DNA of 64,000 nt from Paeniglutamicibacter sulfureus (GCF_030512175.1 NZ_JAULBL010000002.1:1-64000); one strand, 5' to 3'. Numbered from the stretch's first letter, positions 24,844 to 33,739 are shown. Notes: generated from the letters alone by a model not told the origin. Translations and numbers: made by a program.

Positions 24844-26376
24844 CGCTTCGCGGCGCAGCGCCAGCCACAGGTGTGCAGCGACATCCGGGTCGTCCAGGTC
24901 CACGCCGATGAGGTTGCCCGCCACCGAAATCCGGTGCCGCAGCGAATTGCGGTGGATGCCCAGAGCCCGCGCCGCATCTTCCCAGGTGCCGCGGGCCGCC
25001 AGATAGGCGCGCACCGTGGCCAACAGGTCGGCGCGGTGGTAGCCGGCCAGCAGGCGAACCCAGCCGGCGGCCTTGGCATCCTCGCTGGCGTTGACGGCAA
25101 CCAGGCGGCCGGCCGGGGCCTGCAGCACGGCGCGGCGCAACACCGCAAGATTGCCCGGAATCTCGCCCAGGCTCACCGGGTCGCCCAGCGCGGCGGCCAG
25201 CGATCCGGAGACCTCGGGGTAGCCCGGCGCTGAAATCCCCAGCAAGGCGTTTTGCTCCAGGGACTCGCCGCGCCCGTCCACGGGCTTGCTGCCGATCCCG
25301 GCTGCGGGCAACACCAGGTACAGGATCTCGTCCTGGACGTGGCGCAGAGTGCAGGCATCCACCGCGGCGGACAACTCGGGCAATCCCGGATCAGCGGCCA
25401 GTCGCGCCGCCGCCCGTGCCGCCAGCCCCGGATCGTCCCCGGGCGAAAGCCTAATGCCCAAAAGGCGGACCCGGTTGGGAAGCTCGGCCAATCCCACGTC
25501 CTCGGCCACCATGTGTGCCGCCTCGGCCTGCCCGTGCAGCAACAGCTTGGTTGTTGCGGCACCCAGCGCATGGGCGGTGCTGACGACCACCTCGCGTTCC
25601 CTGGCCCGCAGGGCCAGCAACGTGGAGACCGTCATGATGATCTGCCGGTCGGCGCGGGTCAGCGTGCGCCCCGAGCCGATGCACAGGAACCCGTGGATCC
25701 GCGCGCCGAGCAAGATCGGGTAAAGCACCACTGGCTGGCCGTGGAGCTCGAAGGTGGCGGCCGAGGGCACCCCGGCCTTGTTGAAGCGGATCGACTCGGC
25801 CCGCAGGTCCCCGACCAGGGATCCGGCGGAAGTCGGCCACACGGTTTCGGTCCCGGCATCCGCCGGAAGGTAGGCGGCCCAGCCGCCAAGCGCCTGGGCG
25901 AGTCCGCGGACAACGGCGCTGGTGGCGTCGGGGCGCATGGCTGCCCTGGCCAGCGCCGTTTGCGTTCCGAGTGAATCCATGAGGTTCGCCGTGTCGTCCC
26001 GGGTGGACAGCCGCCAATACGCGCGTGAGACATGCTGGAACGGAACCCCGTCAGGGACGAGCGCAAGCTCGATGCCAGCCGCGCGGCTGGCGGTCAGCAC
26101 GTGGCCGGGCACCTGCCTCAGCCACGGCCCCAGGCCCAGCCCCACGGCACGAACCTCCTTTGCCCCGAGCCGCTTCATATACGCGAGCGACAGCGCCGCT
26201 GACTTCGCGAAGGGCATGCCGGTGGTCAGCAACAGCTCACCGCCGTCCAGATACGGGGTGGGGTCCTCCAGCTCGGAGACATGGACTCCCGTCACCGGCT
26301 TGGCGCTGAATTCGGCCCCGGGACAGGGCACAAGTTCTGGTCCGAGTTCGGCACCCAACTGCAACAAGGAAATCAT
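24823..26376 (-). CDS. PucR-family transcriptional regulator of the glutarate block
   Basis: A 517-residue regulator. The N-terminal PucR sensor domain (about residues 1-125) has PVTGVHVSELEDPTPYLDGG and ELLLTTGMPF. A central GAF/GGDEF-like region follows, and the C-terminal HTH is ARGTWEDAARALGIHRNSLR with HRISVAGNLIGVDLDDPD. It faces away from the aminotransferase gene; their shared gap contains three TTGG half-sites, one pair being CCAACAC-N8-GTGTTGG. PucR-class proteins commonly activate adjacent catabolic operons on binding pathway metabolites. Control of both the permease and aminotransferase operons is inferred from the shared sites. Confidence 0.86.
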   Translation of the reverse strand: MISLLQLGAELGPELVPCPGAEFSAKPVTGVHVSELEDPTPYLDGGELLLTTGMPFAKSAALSLAYMKRLGAKEVRAVGLGLGPWLRQVPGHVLTASRAAGIELALVPDGVPFQHVSRAYWRLSTRDDTANLMDSLGTQTALARAAMRPDATSAVVRGLAQALGGWAAYLPADAGTETVWPTSAGSLVGDLRAESIRFNKAGVPSAATFELHGQPVVLYPILLGARIHGFLCIGSGRTLTRADRQIIMTVSTLLALRAREREVVVSTAHALGAATTKLLLHGQAEAAHMVAEDVGLAELPNRVRLLGIRLSPGDDPGLAARAAARLAADPGLPELSAAVDACTLRHVQDEILYLVLPAAGIGSKPVDGRGESLEQNALLGISAPGYPEVSGSLAAALGDPVSLGEIPGNLAVLRRAVLQAPAGRLVAVNASEDAKAAGWVRLLAGYHRADLLATVRAYLAARGTWEDAARALGIHRNSLRHRISVAGNLIGVDLDDPDVAAHLWLALRREASGTGPR

Positions 26377-26383
26377 GGGTTGA

Positions 26384-26425
26384 ATTATCCAACACAGAGG
26401 GCCGTGTTGGGCAAATCATCCAATG
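26384..26425. promoter_or_regulatory. Cluster of PucR half-sites in the divergent promoter region
   Basis: CCAACAC (26389-26395) and GTGTTGG (26404-26410) form a perfect inverted repeat with an 8-nt spacer. A third copy, CATTGGATGAT, lies on the minus strand at 26425-26415. The core TTGG(A/G)NNA recurs upstream of the permease at 22045. A CATAAC at 26444-26449 may be the -10 of the aminotransferase gene. Confidence 0.55.
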
Positions 26426-26458
26426 ACGCGTGTCACGCTCTCGCATAACGTGGAGCCC

Positions 26459-27820
26459 ATGACCGAAACACTTCTGGCCGTCGACGCCGAGACGCTCCCG
26501 CAGACCCGCCACCTCGCCACCTCCATCCCCGGCCCGCGCTCCACCGCCCTGCACGCCGAACGCACAGCACAGGTGACCAACGGCTTCGGCATCACCCTGC
26601 CGGTGTTCGTTTCCCGCGCGGACGGCGGCATCGTCGAGGACGTCGACGGCAACCGGCTCATCGACTTCGCCTCCGGCATTGCCGTGACCTCGCTGGGTGC
26701 CAGCAACAAGCGCGTGGCGCAGCGTGTAGCCGCCCAGCTGGAAGCCTTCACCCACACCTGCTTCATGGTCACCGAATACGAATCCTTCACCCAGGTCTGC
26801 AAGTGGCTCAACGCCAACACCCCCGGCGACTTCGACAAGCGCACCGGCCTGTTCTCCACCGGCGCCGAGGCCGTGGAAAATGCCATCAAGATCGCCCGCG
26901 CTGCAACCGGACGGCCCAACGTGCTGGTGTTCGACGAGGCATATCACGGCCGCTCGCTGCTCACCATGGCCATGACCGCCAAGGTCAACCCGTACAAGCT
27001 GAACTTCGGCCCGCTTCCCGCGGAGATCATCCGGGCCGCCTCCGCCAATCCGCTGCGCCCCGCAGAGGGGCTGGCCGCAGGCGCCGAAGCGGCACTGGAA
27101 TCCGTGGAGGCCACCATCCTTGAACACGGCGCGGATTCCTTCGCCGCCATGGTCATCGAACCGATCCAGGGCGAGGGCGGCTTCATCGTCCCGGCCGCGG
27201 GCTTCATCCCGGGCCTGCGCAAACTCGCCGACAGGTACGGAATCGTGCTGGTCATCGACGAAATCCAGGCCGGCATGGGCCGGACCGGAACGCTCTTCGC
27301 CTCCGAGCACGAGGGCGTTGCGGGGGACATGATCCTCACCGCCAAGGCACTGGCCAATGGCGTCCCGCTTTCCGCCGTCACCGGACGGACCGAGCTGATG
27401 AACGCGCCGCACGCGGGCGGCCTGGGCGGCACCTATGCCGGAAACCCGCTGGCCTGCGAGGCCGCGCTGGCGGTCTTCGAGCAGTTCGAGGACGGATCGC
27501 TGCTGGCCAACGCCCGCCGCATCGAGGCAGTGGCCCGCGAAATCCTGGAGCCCTTGCTTTCCTCCACCGGCATTGTGGCCGAGGTCCGCGGCCGCGGCGC
27601 CATGCTCGCCATCGAGCTGGCAGACGCCGGCACCCTGGCCCCGCGCCCGGACCTGGCCAAGGAAATCTCCGCGGCCTGCCACGCCGCCGGCGTCATCACG
27701 CTGACCTGCGGCACGCACGGCAATGTCGTGCGCCTGCTGCCCCCATTGGTGATCGGCGAGGACCTGCTGCGCGACGGACTGGCCGTCCTGGCCCAGGCCA
27801 TCACCGACGCCGCCAACTAG
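26459..27820 (+). CDS. gabT: Class III omega-aminotransferase (4-aminobutyrate/5-aminovalerate type)
   Basis: A 453-residue PLP enzyme. Motifs are FSTGAEAVENAIKIARAATG, FDEAYHGRS, EPIQGEGGFIVP, LVIDEIQAGMGRTG (Asp for the PLP nitrogen) and LTAKALANGVPLSAVTG (Lys for the Schiff base), then GGLGGTYAGNPLACEAAL. It transfers the terminal amino group of GABA or 5-aminovalerate to 2-oxoglutarate. The frame begins at 26423, but the ATG at 26459 matches relatives. It has only GGAG 3 nt upstream and a likely -10 ten nt away, so the mRNA may be nearly leaderless. Glutaryl-CoA dehydrogenase next door favours the 5-aminovalerate (DavT) role. Confidence 0.9.
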   Translation: MTETLLAVDAETLPQTRHLATSIPGPRSTALHAERTAQVTNGFGITLPVFVSRADGGIVEDVDGNRLIDFASGIAVTSLGASNKRVAQRVAAQLEAFTHTCFMVTEYESFTQVCKWLNANTPGDFDKRTGLFSTGAEAVENAIKIARAATGRPNVLVFDEAYHGRSLLTMAMTAKVNPYKLNFGPLPAEIIRAASANPLRPAEGLAAGAEAALESVEATILEHGADSFAAMVIEPIQGEGGFIVPAAGFIPGLRKLADRYGIVLVIDEIQAGMGRTGTLFASEHEGVAGDMILTAKALANGVPLSAVTGRTELMNAPHAGGLGGTYAGNPLACEAALAVFEQFEDGSLLANARRIEAVAREILEPLLSSTGIVAEVRGRGAMLAIELADAGTLAPRPDLAKEISAACHAAGVITLTCGTHGNVVRLLPPLVIGEDLLRDGLAVLAQAITDAAN

Positions 27821-27870
27821 CCCCCCCCTTCTTCAGCCCCATACCCCCCCCGAACTTTTTGGAGAACACC

Positions 27871-29064
27871 ATGACCCTCACCATCCATGACCACGAAACC
27901 CACCTGCTGGACCCGGCGGACCTGATCAACTTCGACGCGCTGCTCACCGCCGAGGAGCTCGCGCTGCGCTCCAAGGTCCGCACCTTCGTCGACGAGGCCA
28001 TCAAGCCGAACATCGCTTCCTGGTACGCCGATGGGGTGTTCCCGCTGGAGATCGTCCCGGAAATGGCGAAGCTCGGCCTGTTGGGCATGCACCTGAAGAG
28101 CTACGGCTGCGCCGGGGGCACCGCGGTGGAGTACGGCCTGGCCGGCTCCGAGCTGGAGGCCGGGGATTCGGGGCTGCGCACCTTCGTCTCGGTGCAGGGA
28201 TCCCTCGCCATGAGCGCGATCTACAAGCATGGTTCCGAGGAGCAGAAGCAGGAGTGGCTGCCGAAGATGGCAGCGGGGCAGGCCATCGGCTGCTTCGGGC
28301 TCACCGAGCCGACCGCCGGCTCGGACCCCTCGGCGATGAAGACCTTCGCCCGCAAGGACGGGAACGACTGGGTCATCAACGGCGCCAAGCGCTGGATCGG
28401 GCTGGCCAACGTCGCCCAGGTCGCGGTGATCTGGGCGCAGACCGATGAGGGCATCCGCGGCTTTGTGGTTCCCACGCAAACCGCCGGGTTCGAGGCGACC
28501 CCGATCGAGCCGAAGCTCTCGATGCGTGCCTCGATCCAGTGCGAGATCGAGCTGACCGATGTGCGCCTGCCCGCAACCGCGGTGCTGCCGAACGTGGTGG
28601 GGCTCAAGGGACCATTCTCCTGCCTGAATGAGGCTCGCTACGGGATCATCTGGGGCGCCATGGGAGCCGCCCGCGACTCCTTCGAAGACGCCCTGGCCTA
28701 CTCGCAGCAGCGCATGCAGTTCGACAAGCCGTTGGCCGGGTACCAGATGACCCAGCAGAAGCTGGTGGACATGGCCTTGGAGATCAACAAGGGCTACCTG
28801 CTGGCGTTGCACATCGGACGCATGAAGGACGCCGGAACCCTGGATCTGCACCAGATCTCGGTGGGCAAGCTGAACAACTGCCGCGAGGCCATCAAGATCG
28901 CCCGCGAGGCCCGCACCATCCTGGGCGGCAACGGCATCACCCTGGACTACTCGCCGCTGCGCCACGCCAACAACCTGGAATCGGTGCGCACCTACGAGGG
29001 CACCGACGAGGTCCACACCCTGATCCTGGGCAACAAGCTCACCGGCGTCCCTGCCTTCCGCTAA
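27871..29064 (+). CDS. gcdH: Glutaryl-CoA dehydrogenase
   Basis: A 397-residue FAD enzyme that oxidises and decarboxylates glutaryl-CoA to crotonyl-CoA. It follows glutaryl-CoA dehydrogenases rather than general acyl-CoA dehydrogenases: SVQGSLAMSAIYKHGSEEQK, GCFGLTEPTAGSDPS, GAKRWIGLANVA, EARYGIIWGAMGAA and ILGGNGITLDYSPLRHANNL. The catalytic base is the Glu in TYEGTDEVH. The ATG at 27871 has GGAG 6 nt upstream; the frame opens four codons earlier at a TTG. It sits between the aminotransferase and the semialdehyde dehydrogenase in one operon. Confidence 0.93.
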   Translation: MTLTIHDHETHLLDPADLINFDALLTAEELALRSKVRTFVDEAIKPNIASWYADGVFPLEIVPEMAKLGLLGMHLKSYGCAGGTAVEYGLAGSELEAGDSGLRTFVSVQGSLAMSAIYKHGSEEQKQEWLPKMAAGQAIGCFGLTEPTAGSDPSAMKTFARKDGNDWVINGAKRWIGLANVAQVAVIWAQTDEGIRGFVVPTQTAGFEATPIEPKLSMRASIQCEIELTDVRLPATAVLPNVVGLKGPFSCLNEARYGIIWGAMGAARDSFEDALAYSQQRMQFDKPLAGYQMTQQKLVDMALEINKGYLLALHIGRMKDAGTLDLHQISVGKLNNCREAIKIAREARTILGGNGITLDYSPLRHANNLESVRTYEGTDEVHTLILGNKLTGVPAFR

Positions 29065-29093
29065 CCCACCTCCAACGTTTCGAGAGGCAAGAC

Positions 29094-30554
29094 ATGACCG
29101 AAACCATGACGCACACCGATACCGTGCCGCTGCGCCTGCTCATTGACGGCGAATGGATCGACGGCGCCGGTGCGGGCCTGGAATCCACCTCGCCCGCCGA
29201 TCCCGGGCACGTGGTTGCCGCCGGCGGCACCGCCACCGAGGCCGACGTGCGCTCCGCCATGTCGGCCGCACGCGCGGCGGCAAGCGGCTGGGCTGCAACG
29301 CCCATGGCCGAGCGCGGCTCGTACCTGGCCCGTGCCGCGGCGATCATCACTGCCAACGCCGATGCATGGGGCGCCGAGCTGGCCCGCGAGGAAGGCAAGA
29401 CCGCGGCGGAAGGCAAGGGCGAGGTGCTGCGCGCGGCCCAGATCCTTACCTACTATTCGGCCGAGGGCGACCGCCTGGCCGGGGAGGTCTTCTCCTCCCC
29501 GCGCCGCGGCGAGCAGATCCTGGTCACCCGCAAGCCGCTGGGCGTCGTGGGAGTCATCACCCCGTTCAACTTCCCGATCGCGATCCCGGCCTGGAAGATC
29601 GCCCCGGCACTGGTCTTCGGCAACACCGTGGTGTGGAAGCCTGCCTCCACCGTGCCGCTGCTGGCCATGCGCCTGGCGCAGGCACTGGTTGAGGCGGGGC
29701 TGCCGGCGGGCGTGCTGAACCTGGTCATCGGACCCGGGTCGCTCGGCAACGAGATCGTGAACCACCCCGACCTGGACGGACTCACCTTCACCGGATCCAC
29801 CGGGGTGGGCAGGAAGCTCGCCGCGGCGGCCGCCGCGGCCGGAGTCCCGATCCAGGCGGAAATGGGCGGCAAGAACGCCTCCGTCGTGCTGGATGACGCG
29901 GATGTGGAACTCGCAGTGGAGCAGGTACTCTTCGGGGCTTTCCGCTCCACCGGCCAGAAGTGCACCGCCACTTCGCGGCTCATCCTGCAGGAGGAAATCG
30001 CCGATGCCTTCCTGGCACGCTTGCACGAACGCCTCAGCGAGTGGAAAACCGGGGACCCGACGGATCCCTCCGTCCACATGGGGCCGGTGGTCTCGGGCCC
30101 GGCCGCGGAGCAGATCCGTGCCGGCATCGCCGCCTCGATCGCCCAGGGAGCGGTCGTCACCTTCGAGGGCGATGTCGCGGGCCTGGGGGATGCCTTCGTG
30201 GCCCCGACGGTCCTTGAGCTGCCCGCCGGGGAGAACAATGCCTGGAGCGAGGAGTTCTTTGGCCCCGTGCTGGCAGTGCGCAGGGTGGCAACCACCGAGC
30301 AGGCGTTCGAGCTGGCCAACGACTCCGAATACGGCCTGAGTTGTGCGCTGTTCACCCAGGACCTTTCCAAGGCGCTGGCGGCCATGGAGAAAATCGACGT
30401 GGGCATCTTGCACGTGAATTCGGAATCGGCGGGCGCCGACCCGCACGTGCCCTTTGGCGGGGCCAAGAAGAGCGGGTACGGGCCCAAGGAACAAGGCGGC
30501 GCGGCGAAGGAATTCTTCACGCACACCACCACGGTGTACCTGCGCGGAGCGTAG
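29094..30554 (+). CDS. gabD: NAD(P)-dependent semialdehyde dehydrogenase (succinate/glutarate semialdehyde)
   Basis: A 486-residue aldehyde dehydrogenase. Motifs are GVITPFNFPIAIPAWKIAPA, TFTGSTGVGRKLA (cofactor loop), AEMGGKNASVVLDDAD with the general-base Glu, and GQKCTATSRLIL with the nucleophile Cys. The end has PFGGAKKSGYGPKEQG. It would oxidise the semialdehyde made by the upstream aminotransferase. In this operon glutarate semialdehyde to glutarate fits best, though succinate semialdehyde is possible. A long hairpin 12 nt after the stop ends the operon. Confidence 0.9.
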   Translation: MTETMTHTDTVPLRLLIDGEWIDGAGAGLESTSPADPGHVVAAGGTATEADVRSAMSAARAAASGWAATPMAERGSYLARAAAIITANADAWGAELAREEGKTAAEGKGEVLRAAQILTYYSAEGDRLAGEVFSSPRRGEQILVTRKPLGVVGVITPFNFPIAIPAWKIAPALVFGNTVVWKPASTVPLLAMRLAQALVEAGLPAGVLNLVIGPGSLGNEIVNHPDLDGLTFTGSTGVGRKLAAAAAAAGVPIQAEMGGKNASVVLDDADVELAVEQVLFGAFRSTGQKCTATSRLILQEEIADAFLARLHERLSEWKTGDPTDPSVHMGPVVSGPAAEQIRAGIAASIAQGAVVTFEGDVAGLGDAFVAPTVLELPAGENNAWSEEFFGPVLAVRRVATTEQAFELANDSEYGLSCALFTQDLSKALAAMEKIDVGILHVNSESAGADPHVPFGGAKKSGYGPKEQGGAAKEFFTHTTTVYLRGA

Positions 30555-30566
30555 GAAACGAGGTTT

Positions 30567-30612
30567 GGGGCACCCGCCGTCATCCAGCCTGACCGGATGC
30601 GGCGGATGCCCC
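30567..30612 (+). terminator. Hairpin terminator of the gabT-gcdH-gabD operon
   Basis: GGGGCA (30567-30572) pairs with TGCCCC (30607-30612). Inner CCGCCG/CGGCGG and CATCC/GGATG segments extend the stem to about 17 bp with two interruptions. No T-run follows. It suggests that the hydroxyacyl-CoA dehydrogenase gene has its own promoter. Confidence 0.65.
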
Positions 30613-30688
30613 GGGTCATGTCTAGGATGGGCAACGGGCATGGCAGAAACGTGATCCAGCGAACAATTGACGAAAGTGCGGAGCCTAA

Positions 30689-31570
30689 ATGAGCGCAGAG
30701 ACCGGCATCGAGAACATTTCCACCATCCTGGTCATTGGAGCGGGGACCATGGGGCGGCAGATCGCGATGACCGCTGCCCTGGCCGGGTTCGCGACCATCA
30801 TCCAGGATATTTCCGCCGACGGCCTTGCCGCGGCGCGCACCGAGCTCGAGGGTTGGGCGGCCTCGCGGGTGGCCAAGGGCAAGCTGGAGCAGGCGACAGC
30901 CACCGCGGCGCTGGAGGCGCTTGGCTACAGCACCGACCTGGACTCCGTCGCGACAAAAGCCGACTTCATCATCGAGGCCGCCACCGAGCGCCTGGACATC
31001 AAAACGCAGATTTTCGAGAAGCTCGGCGTGCTGGCACCGGCCCACGCCATCCTGGCCACGAATTCCTCGACCCTCGGTTCCTCCAAGGTCGCCGAGGCTA
31101 CAGGCCGGCCCGCACAGGTGTGCAACATGCACTTCTTCAACCCGGCCCTGGTCATGAAGTGCGTGGAGGTCGTGCGCCACGAAACCACCAGCGATGCAAC
31201 GGTGGAAACCACCATGGAACTGGCGCGGCGCCTGGGCAAGGAGCCGGTGCTAATCAATCGCGAGGTCCCCGGATTCATCGCCAACCGCCTGATGGGCGCG
31301 ATCCAGCGCGAGGCGCTCTTCCTGGCCGAATCGGGCATCGCCAGCATCGAGGACATCGACACCACCGCCCGCACGGCGCTGGGCCACCCGATGGGTCCGT
31401 TCGCGCTGATGGACTTGGTGGGCCTGGATGTCATCGACTTCATTGCCCAGGCCACCCACGCGGAAACCGGCGCGGTCGAGGACGCCCCCAACGAGCGCAT
31501 CGCGGCCCTGGTGGCCGAGGGCAAGCTGGGACGGAAGTCGGGCGCCGGGTTCTACGACTACAAGGGGTAG
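30689..31570 (+). CDS. 3-hydroxyacyl-CoA (3-hydroxybutyryl-CoA) dehydrogenase
   Basis: A 293-residue single-function enzyme. The NAD fold starts VIGAGTMGRQIAMTAALAGF, and LATNSSTLGSSKVAEATG and NMHFFNPALVMKCVEVV carry the catalytic His and helix contacts. The C-terminal helical domain has VPGFIANRLMGAIQREA and GHPMGPFALMDLVGLD. Length is standard for HBD/PaaH-like enzymes. It oxidises 3-hydroxybutyryl-CoA to acetoacetyl-CoA, a later step after the crotonyl-CoA made by GcdH; no enoyl-CoA hydratase or thiolase is in the window. GGAG precedes the ATG. Confidence 0.9.
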   Translation: MSAETGIENISTILVIGAGTMGRQIAMTAALAGFATIIQDISADGLAAARTELEGWAASRVAKGKLEQATATAALEALGYSTDLDSVATKADFIIEAATERLDIKTQIFEKLGVLAPAHAILATNSSTLGSSKVAEATGRPAQVCNMHFFNPALVMKCVEVVRHETTSDATVETTMELARRLGKEPVLINREVPGFIANRLMGAIQREALFLAESGIASIEDIDTTARTALGHPMGPFALMDLVGLDVIDFIAQATHAETGAVEDAPNERIAALVAEGKLGRKSGAGFYDYKG

Positions 31571-31911
31571 TGGGAAACCGTTTTGTCCCGGCCCGGGCAC
31601 TGCCGCGTGACAGGCGTCCGGGGTTGCTGACACCGGCGCCGTGGGCCGTGGGCCTTATGGTTTCTGGCGGCGAACTTCCTCGACAAGAGGTGCAGGGAGG
31701 CCGTTCGACAGGGGCGAAATCACGGCACCAGTAGAGAGGGAACTAAGTGTCGCGTGAAGCATGACACAAGTCACAGTCACTGCTATGGTCGGAGCAAGTC
31801 CATGGTTCGCTTTACCCATGGTAGCTATCGACCGGACGCGGGGTTGAGTGGGTGACTGGCGGTTCCGGGCACGGGAGGTTTTCCGGTTCACCCATGTGAA
31901 ACGACAGGGAG

Positions 31912-31923
31912 TCACAGCTGTGA
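31912..31923. promoter_or_regulatory. Perfect 12-bp palindrome, candidate operator
   Basis: TCACAGCTGTGA is fully symmetric. GGTTCAC (31885-31891) and GTGAACC (31920-31926) form a wider inverted repeat around it. It could bind a dimeric regulator of the xdh operon. Confidence 0.35.
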
Positions 31924-32043
31924 ACCACCAGACGGCCGGCTTTGAGCACAAAGACGGCAGCCGGGGACAGCAGGTCTCCGCAAACTTTTGACTGTTTTGT
32001 GAACCAAGCACATTGATGATCTGAAAATGTCGGAGGACCCCTC

Positions 32044-32094
32044 ATGGGTGGAACGATCGCTTGGCCGAAAGGGCAGATTGCCCACGGAAGCTAA
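32044..32094 (+). CDS. Possible 16-residue leader peptide before xdhA
   Basis: ATG at 32044 follows GGAGG at 32032-32036 by 7 nt and encodes MGGTIAWPKGQIAHGS before TAA. It lies between a possible promoter at 31988 and xdhA. A leader peptide is one explanation; chance is another, as the frame is short. Confidence 0.25.
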   Translation: MGGTIAWPKGQIAHGS

Positions 32095-32230
32095 GCTGGC
32101 CTGCACACAGCGAGCCAGCTGACCCGGACTTCGGCTCCTGACGCTGATACGCAGGCCGCTTTGTTGCGTGCCCATCATCGATCGTTCGTACACAGCGCTT
32201 TCCGCTCGGCGGGAAGTAGGAGGAAGCGGC

Positions 32231-33739
32231 ATGACCGCCAAACCAACCACAGACTCCCAGTGCTTGATTACCGTTAACGGAGCGGTGCGGGAATTTACCG
32301 GACCAACGCATACCAACGCCCTGGACTTCCTGCGCGGTGAAGGACTTACCTCATGCAAGGAAGGGTGCGCCGAAGGTGAATGCGGGGCCTGTTCCATCCT
32401 GGTGGCCAGAGCAGACGGCGAAGCCACACGCTGGACCGCACTAAACGCCTGCCTCCTGCCGGCCGCTGCCCTTGACGGGCAGGAGGTGATTACCGCCGAA
32501 GGGCTGGGGGACCGCACCCGCCTGCATCCGGTCCAGCAACAGATGGTCGAGCACGGTGGATCCCAATGCGGTTACTGCACCCCGGGATTCGTCTGCAGCA
32601 TGGCCGCCGAATACTATCGACCGGAGCGGGCAACCGCCGCAGGCGCCCCGCCGAATGAAGAGGACGCAGCAGACCAGCACTGCGGGCCAAATGGGTTTGA
32701 CCTGCATGCGCTTTCAGGCAACCTGTGCCGGTGCACCGGGTACCGGCCCATCCGTGATGCCGCCTTTGCGCTCGGCACGCCGGCGGTGGATGACGCGCTG
32801 GCTGCCCGCCGCGACCAGCTGGCTCCGGCCGTCGTGCACACAGACCTGTCTCGCGCCGATACCCCCACGGGCCAGCTCGGCCGCTACCGGAGGCCCGGAA
32901 CCCTGGAGGAAGCACTGCAGATCCTGTTCGAGGAACCCGGGGTGCTGCCCCTCGCCGGTGGAACCGACTGGGGCGTGGAGGTCAACATCAAGGGGGCACG
33001 GGCCCGTTCCCTGCTGGCCATCGACCGGCTGAGTGAACTGAGGCAACTGGATGTGACTGACACGCACATTGAGATCGGGGCGGCTTGCACGCTCAGTGAA
33101 CTGGAACGTGGACTGCACGGACGGATCCCACTGCTGGGCAAGCTCTTTGGCCAGTTCGCTTCCCGGCTCATCCGCAACAGCGCGACCATCGGCGGGAACC
33201 TGGGCACCGGCTCACCCATCGGCGACACGGCTCCGGCCTTGTTGGCCCTGGACGCCGAGCTGGTGCTTGGCTCGGTGACGGGCCAACGGGTGGTGCCATT
33301 GGCCGACTACTTCACCGGGTACCGACAAACGGCCCGTCAGCCCGGCGAGCTGATCACCGTCATCCGCGTCCCGCTGCCCCTTTCCGGATTGACCTCATTC
33401 CAAAAAATCTCCAAGCGCCGCTTTGACGACATCTCCAGTGTGGCCATCGGCTATGCCCTCGCTGTCCAGAACGGCATCATCACCAAGGCGCGGATCGGCC
33501 TGGGCGGGGTGGCGGCCACCCCGTTGCGCGCGACCGCCACCGAAGCGATGCTCGAAGGCCGGGCATGGGACCTGGAAACCATCCGCGCCGCGGCCCAGGT
33601 CATGGGTGAGGAAGGAACCCCAATGGATGACCACCGGGCCAGCGCCGAATACCGGAAGGCGATGCTCGAATCCTCGTTCGAACGGTTCTTCGCCGCACAA
33701 CTGCAAGTCGCCCATTCGTTGAAGGGAGAAGGCAAATGA
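32231..33739 (+). CDS. xdhA: Xanthine dehydrogenase small subunit (2Fe-2S and FAD)
   Basis: A 502-residue electron-transfer subunit. The plant-type 2Fe-2S domain has CKEGCAEGECGAC (ligands Cys46, Cys51 and Cys54, with one more Cys near 74). The second 2Fe-2S domain has QCGYCTPGF and CRCTGYRPI. The FAD domain follows from about residue 215, with LAGGTDWGVEVN and RNSATIGGNLGTGSPIGD. This is the XdhA layout in which iron-sulfur and FAD domains are fused. GTAGGAGGA stands before the ATG at 32231, which sets the start despite an open frame from 32168. Its stop overlaps xdhB (ATGA). Confidence 0.93.
   Translation: MTAKPTTDSQCLITVNGAVREFTGPTHTNALDFLRGEGLTSCKEGCAEGECGACSILVARADGEATRWTALNACLLPAAALDGQEVITAEGLGDRTRLHPVQQQMVEHGGSQCGYCTPGFVCSMAAEYYRPERATAAGAPPNEEDAADQHCGPNGFDLHALSGNLCRCTGYRPIRDAAFALGTPAVDDALAARRDQLAPAVVHTDLSRADTPTGQLGRYRRPGTLEEALQILFEEPGVLPLAGGTDWGVEVNIKGARARSLLAIDRLSELRQLDVTDTHIEIGAACTLSELERGLHGRIPLLGKLFGQFASRLIRNSATIGGNLGTGSPIGDTAPALLALDAELVLGSVTGQRVVPLADYFTGYRQTARQPGELITVIRVPLPLSGLTSFQKISKRRFDDISSVAIGYALAVQNGIITKARIGLGGVAATPLRATATEAMLEGRAWDLETIRAAAQVMGEEGTPMDDHRASAEYRKAMLESSFERFFAAQLQVAHSLKGEGK

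Larger units (their letters stand above)
31571..32230 (+). other. Long structured leader region upstream of the xdh operon
   Basis: This 660-nt gap has no long gene but is full of dyad symmetry. GGGTGA (31850-31855) pairs with TCACCC (31888-31893) and extends by four more pairs past a bulge. CCGGCT (31936-31941) pairs with AGCCGG (31959-31964). TCACAGCTGTGA (31912-31923) is a perfect palindrome. A possible promoter is TTGACT (31988-31993) with ATTGAT 18 nt later. A 16-codon frame with a GGAGG lies at 32044-32094. It may be a regulatory leader; no named riboswitch class is recognised. Confidence 0.45.

Noticed and set aside
31571-32230. A named riboswitch (purine, Moco or guanidine type) before xdhA
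   Set aside because: The hairpins are real, but the conserved loop bases of those classes were not found by eye, so no class is claimed.
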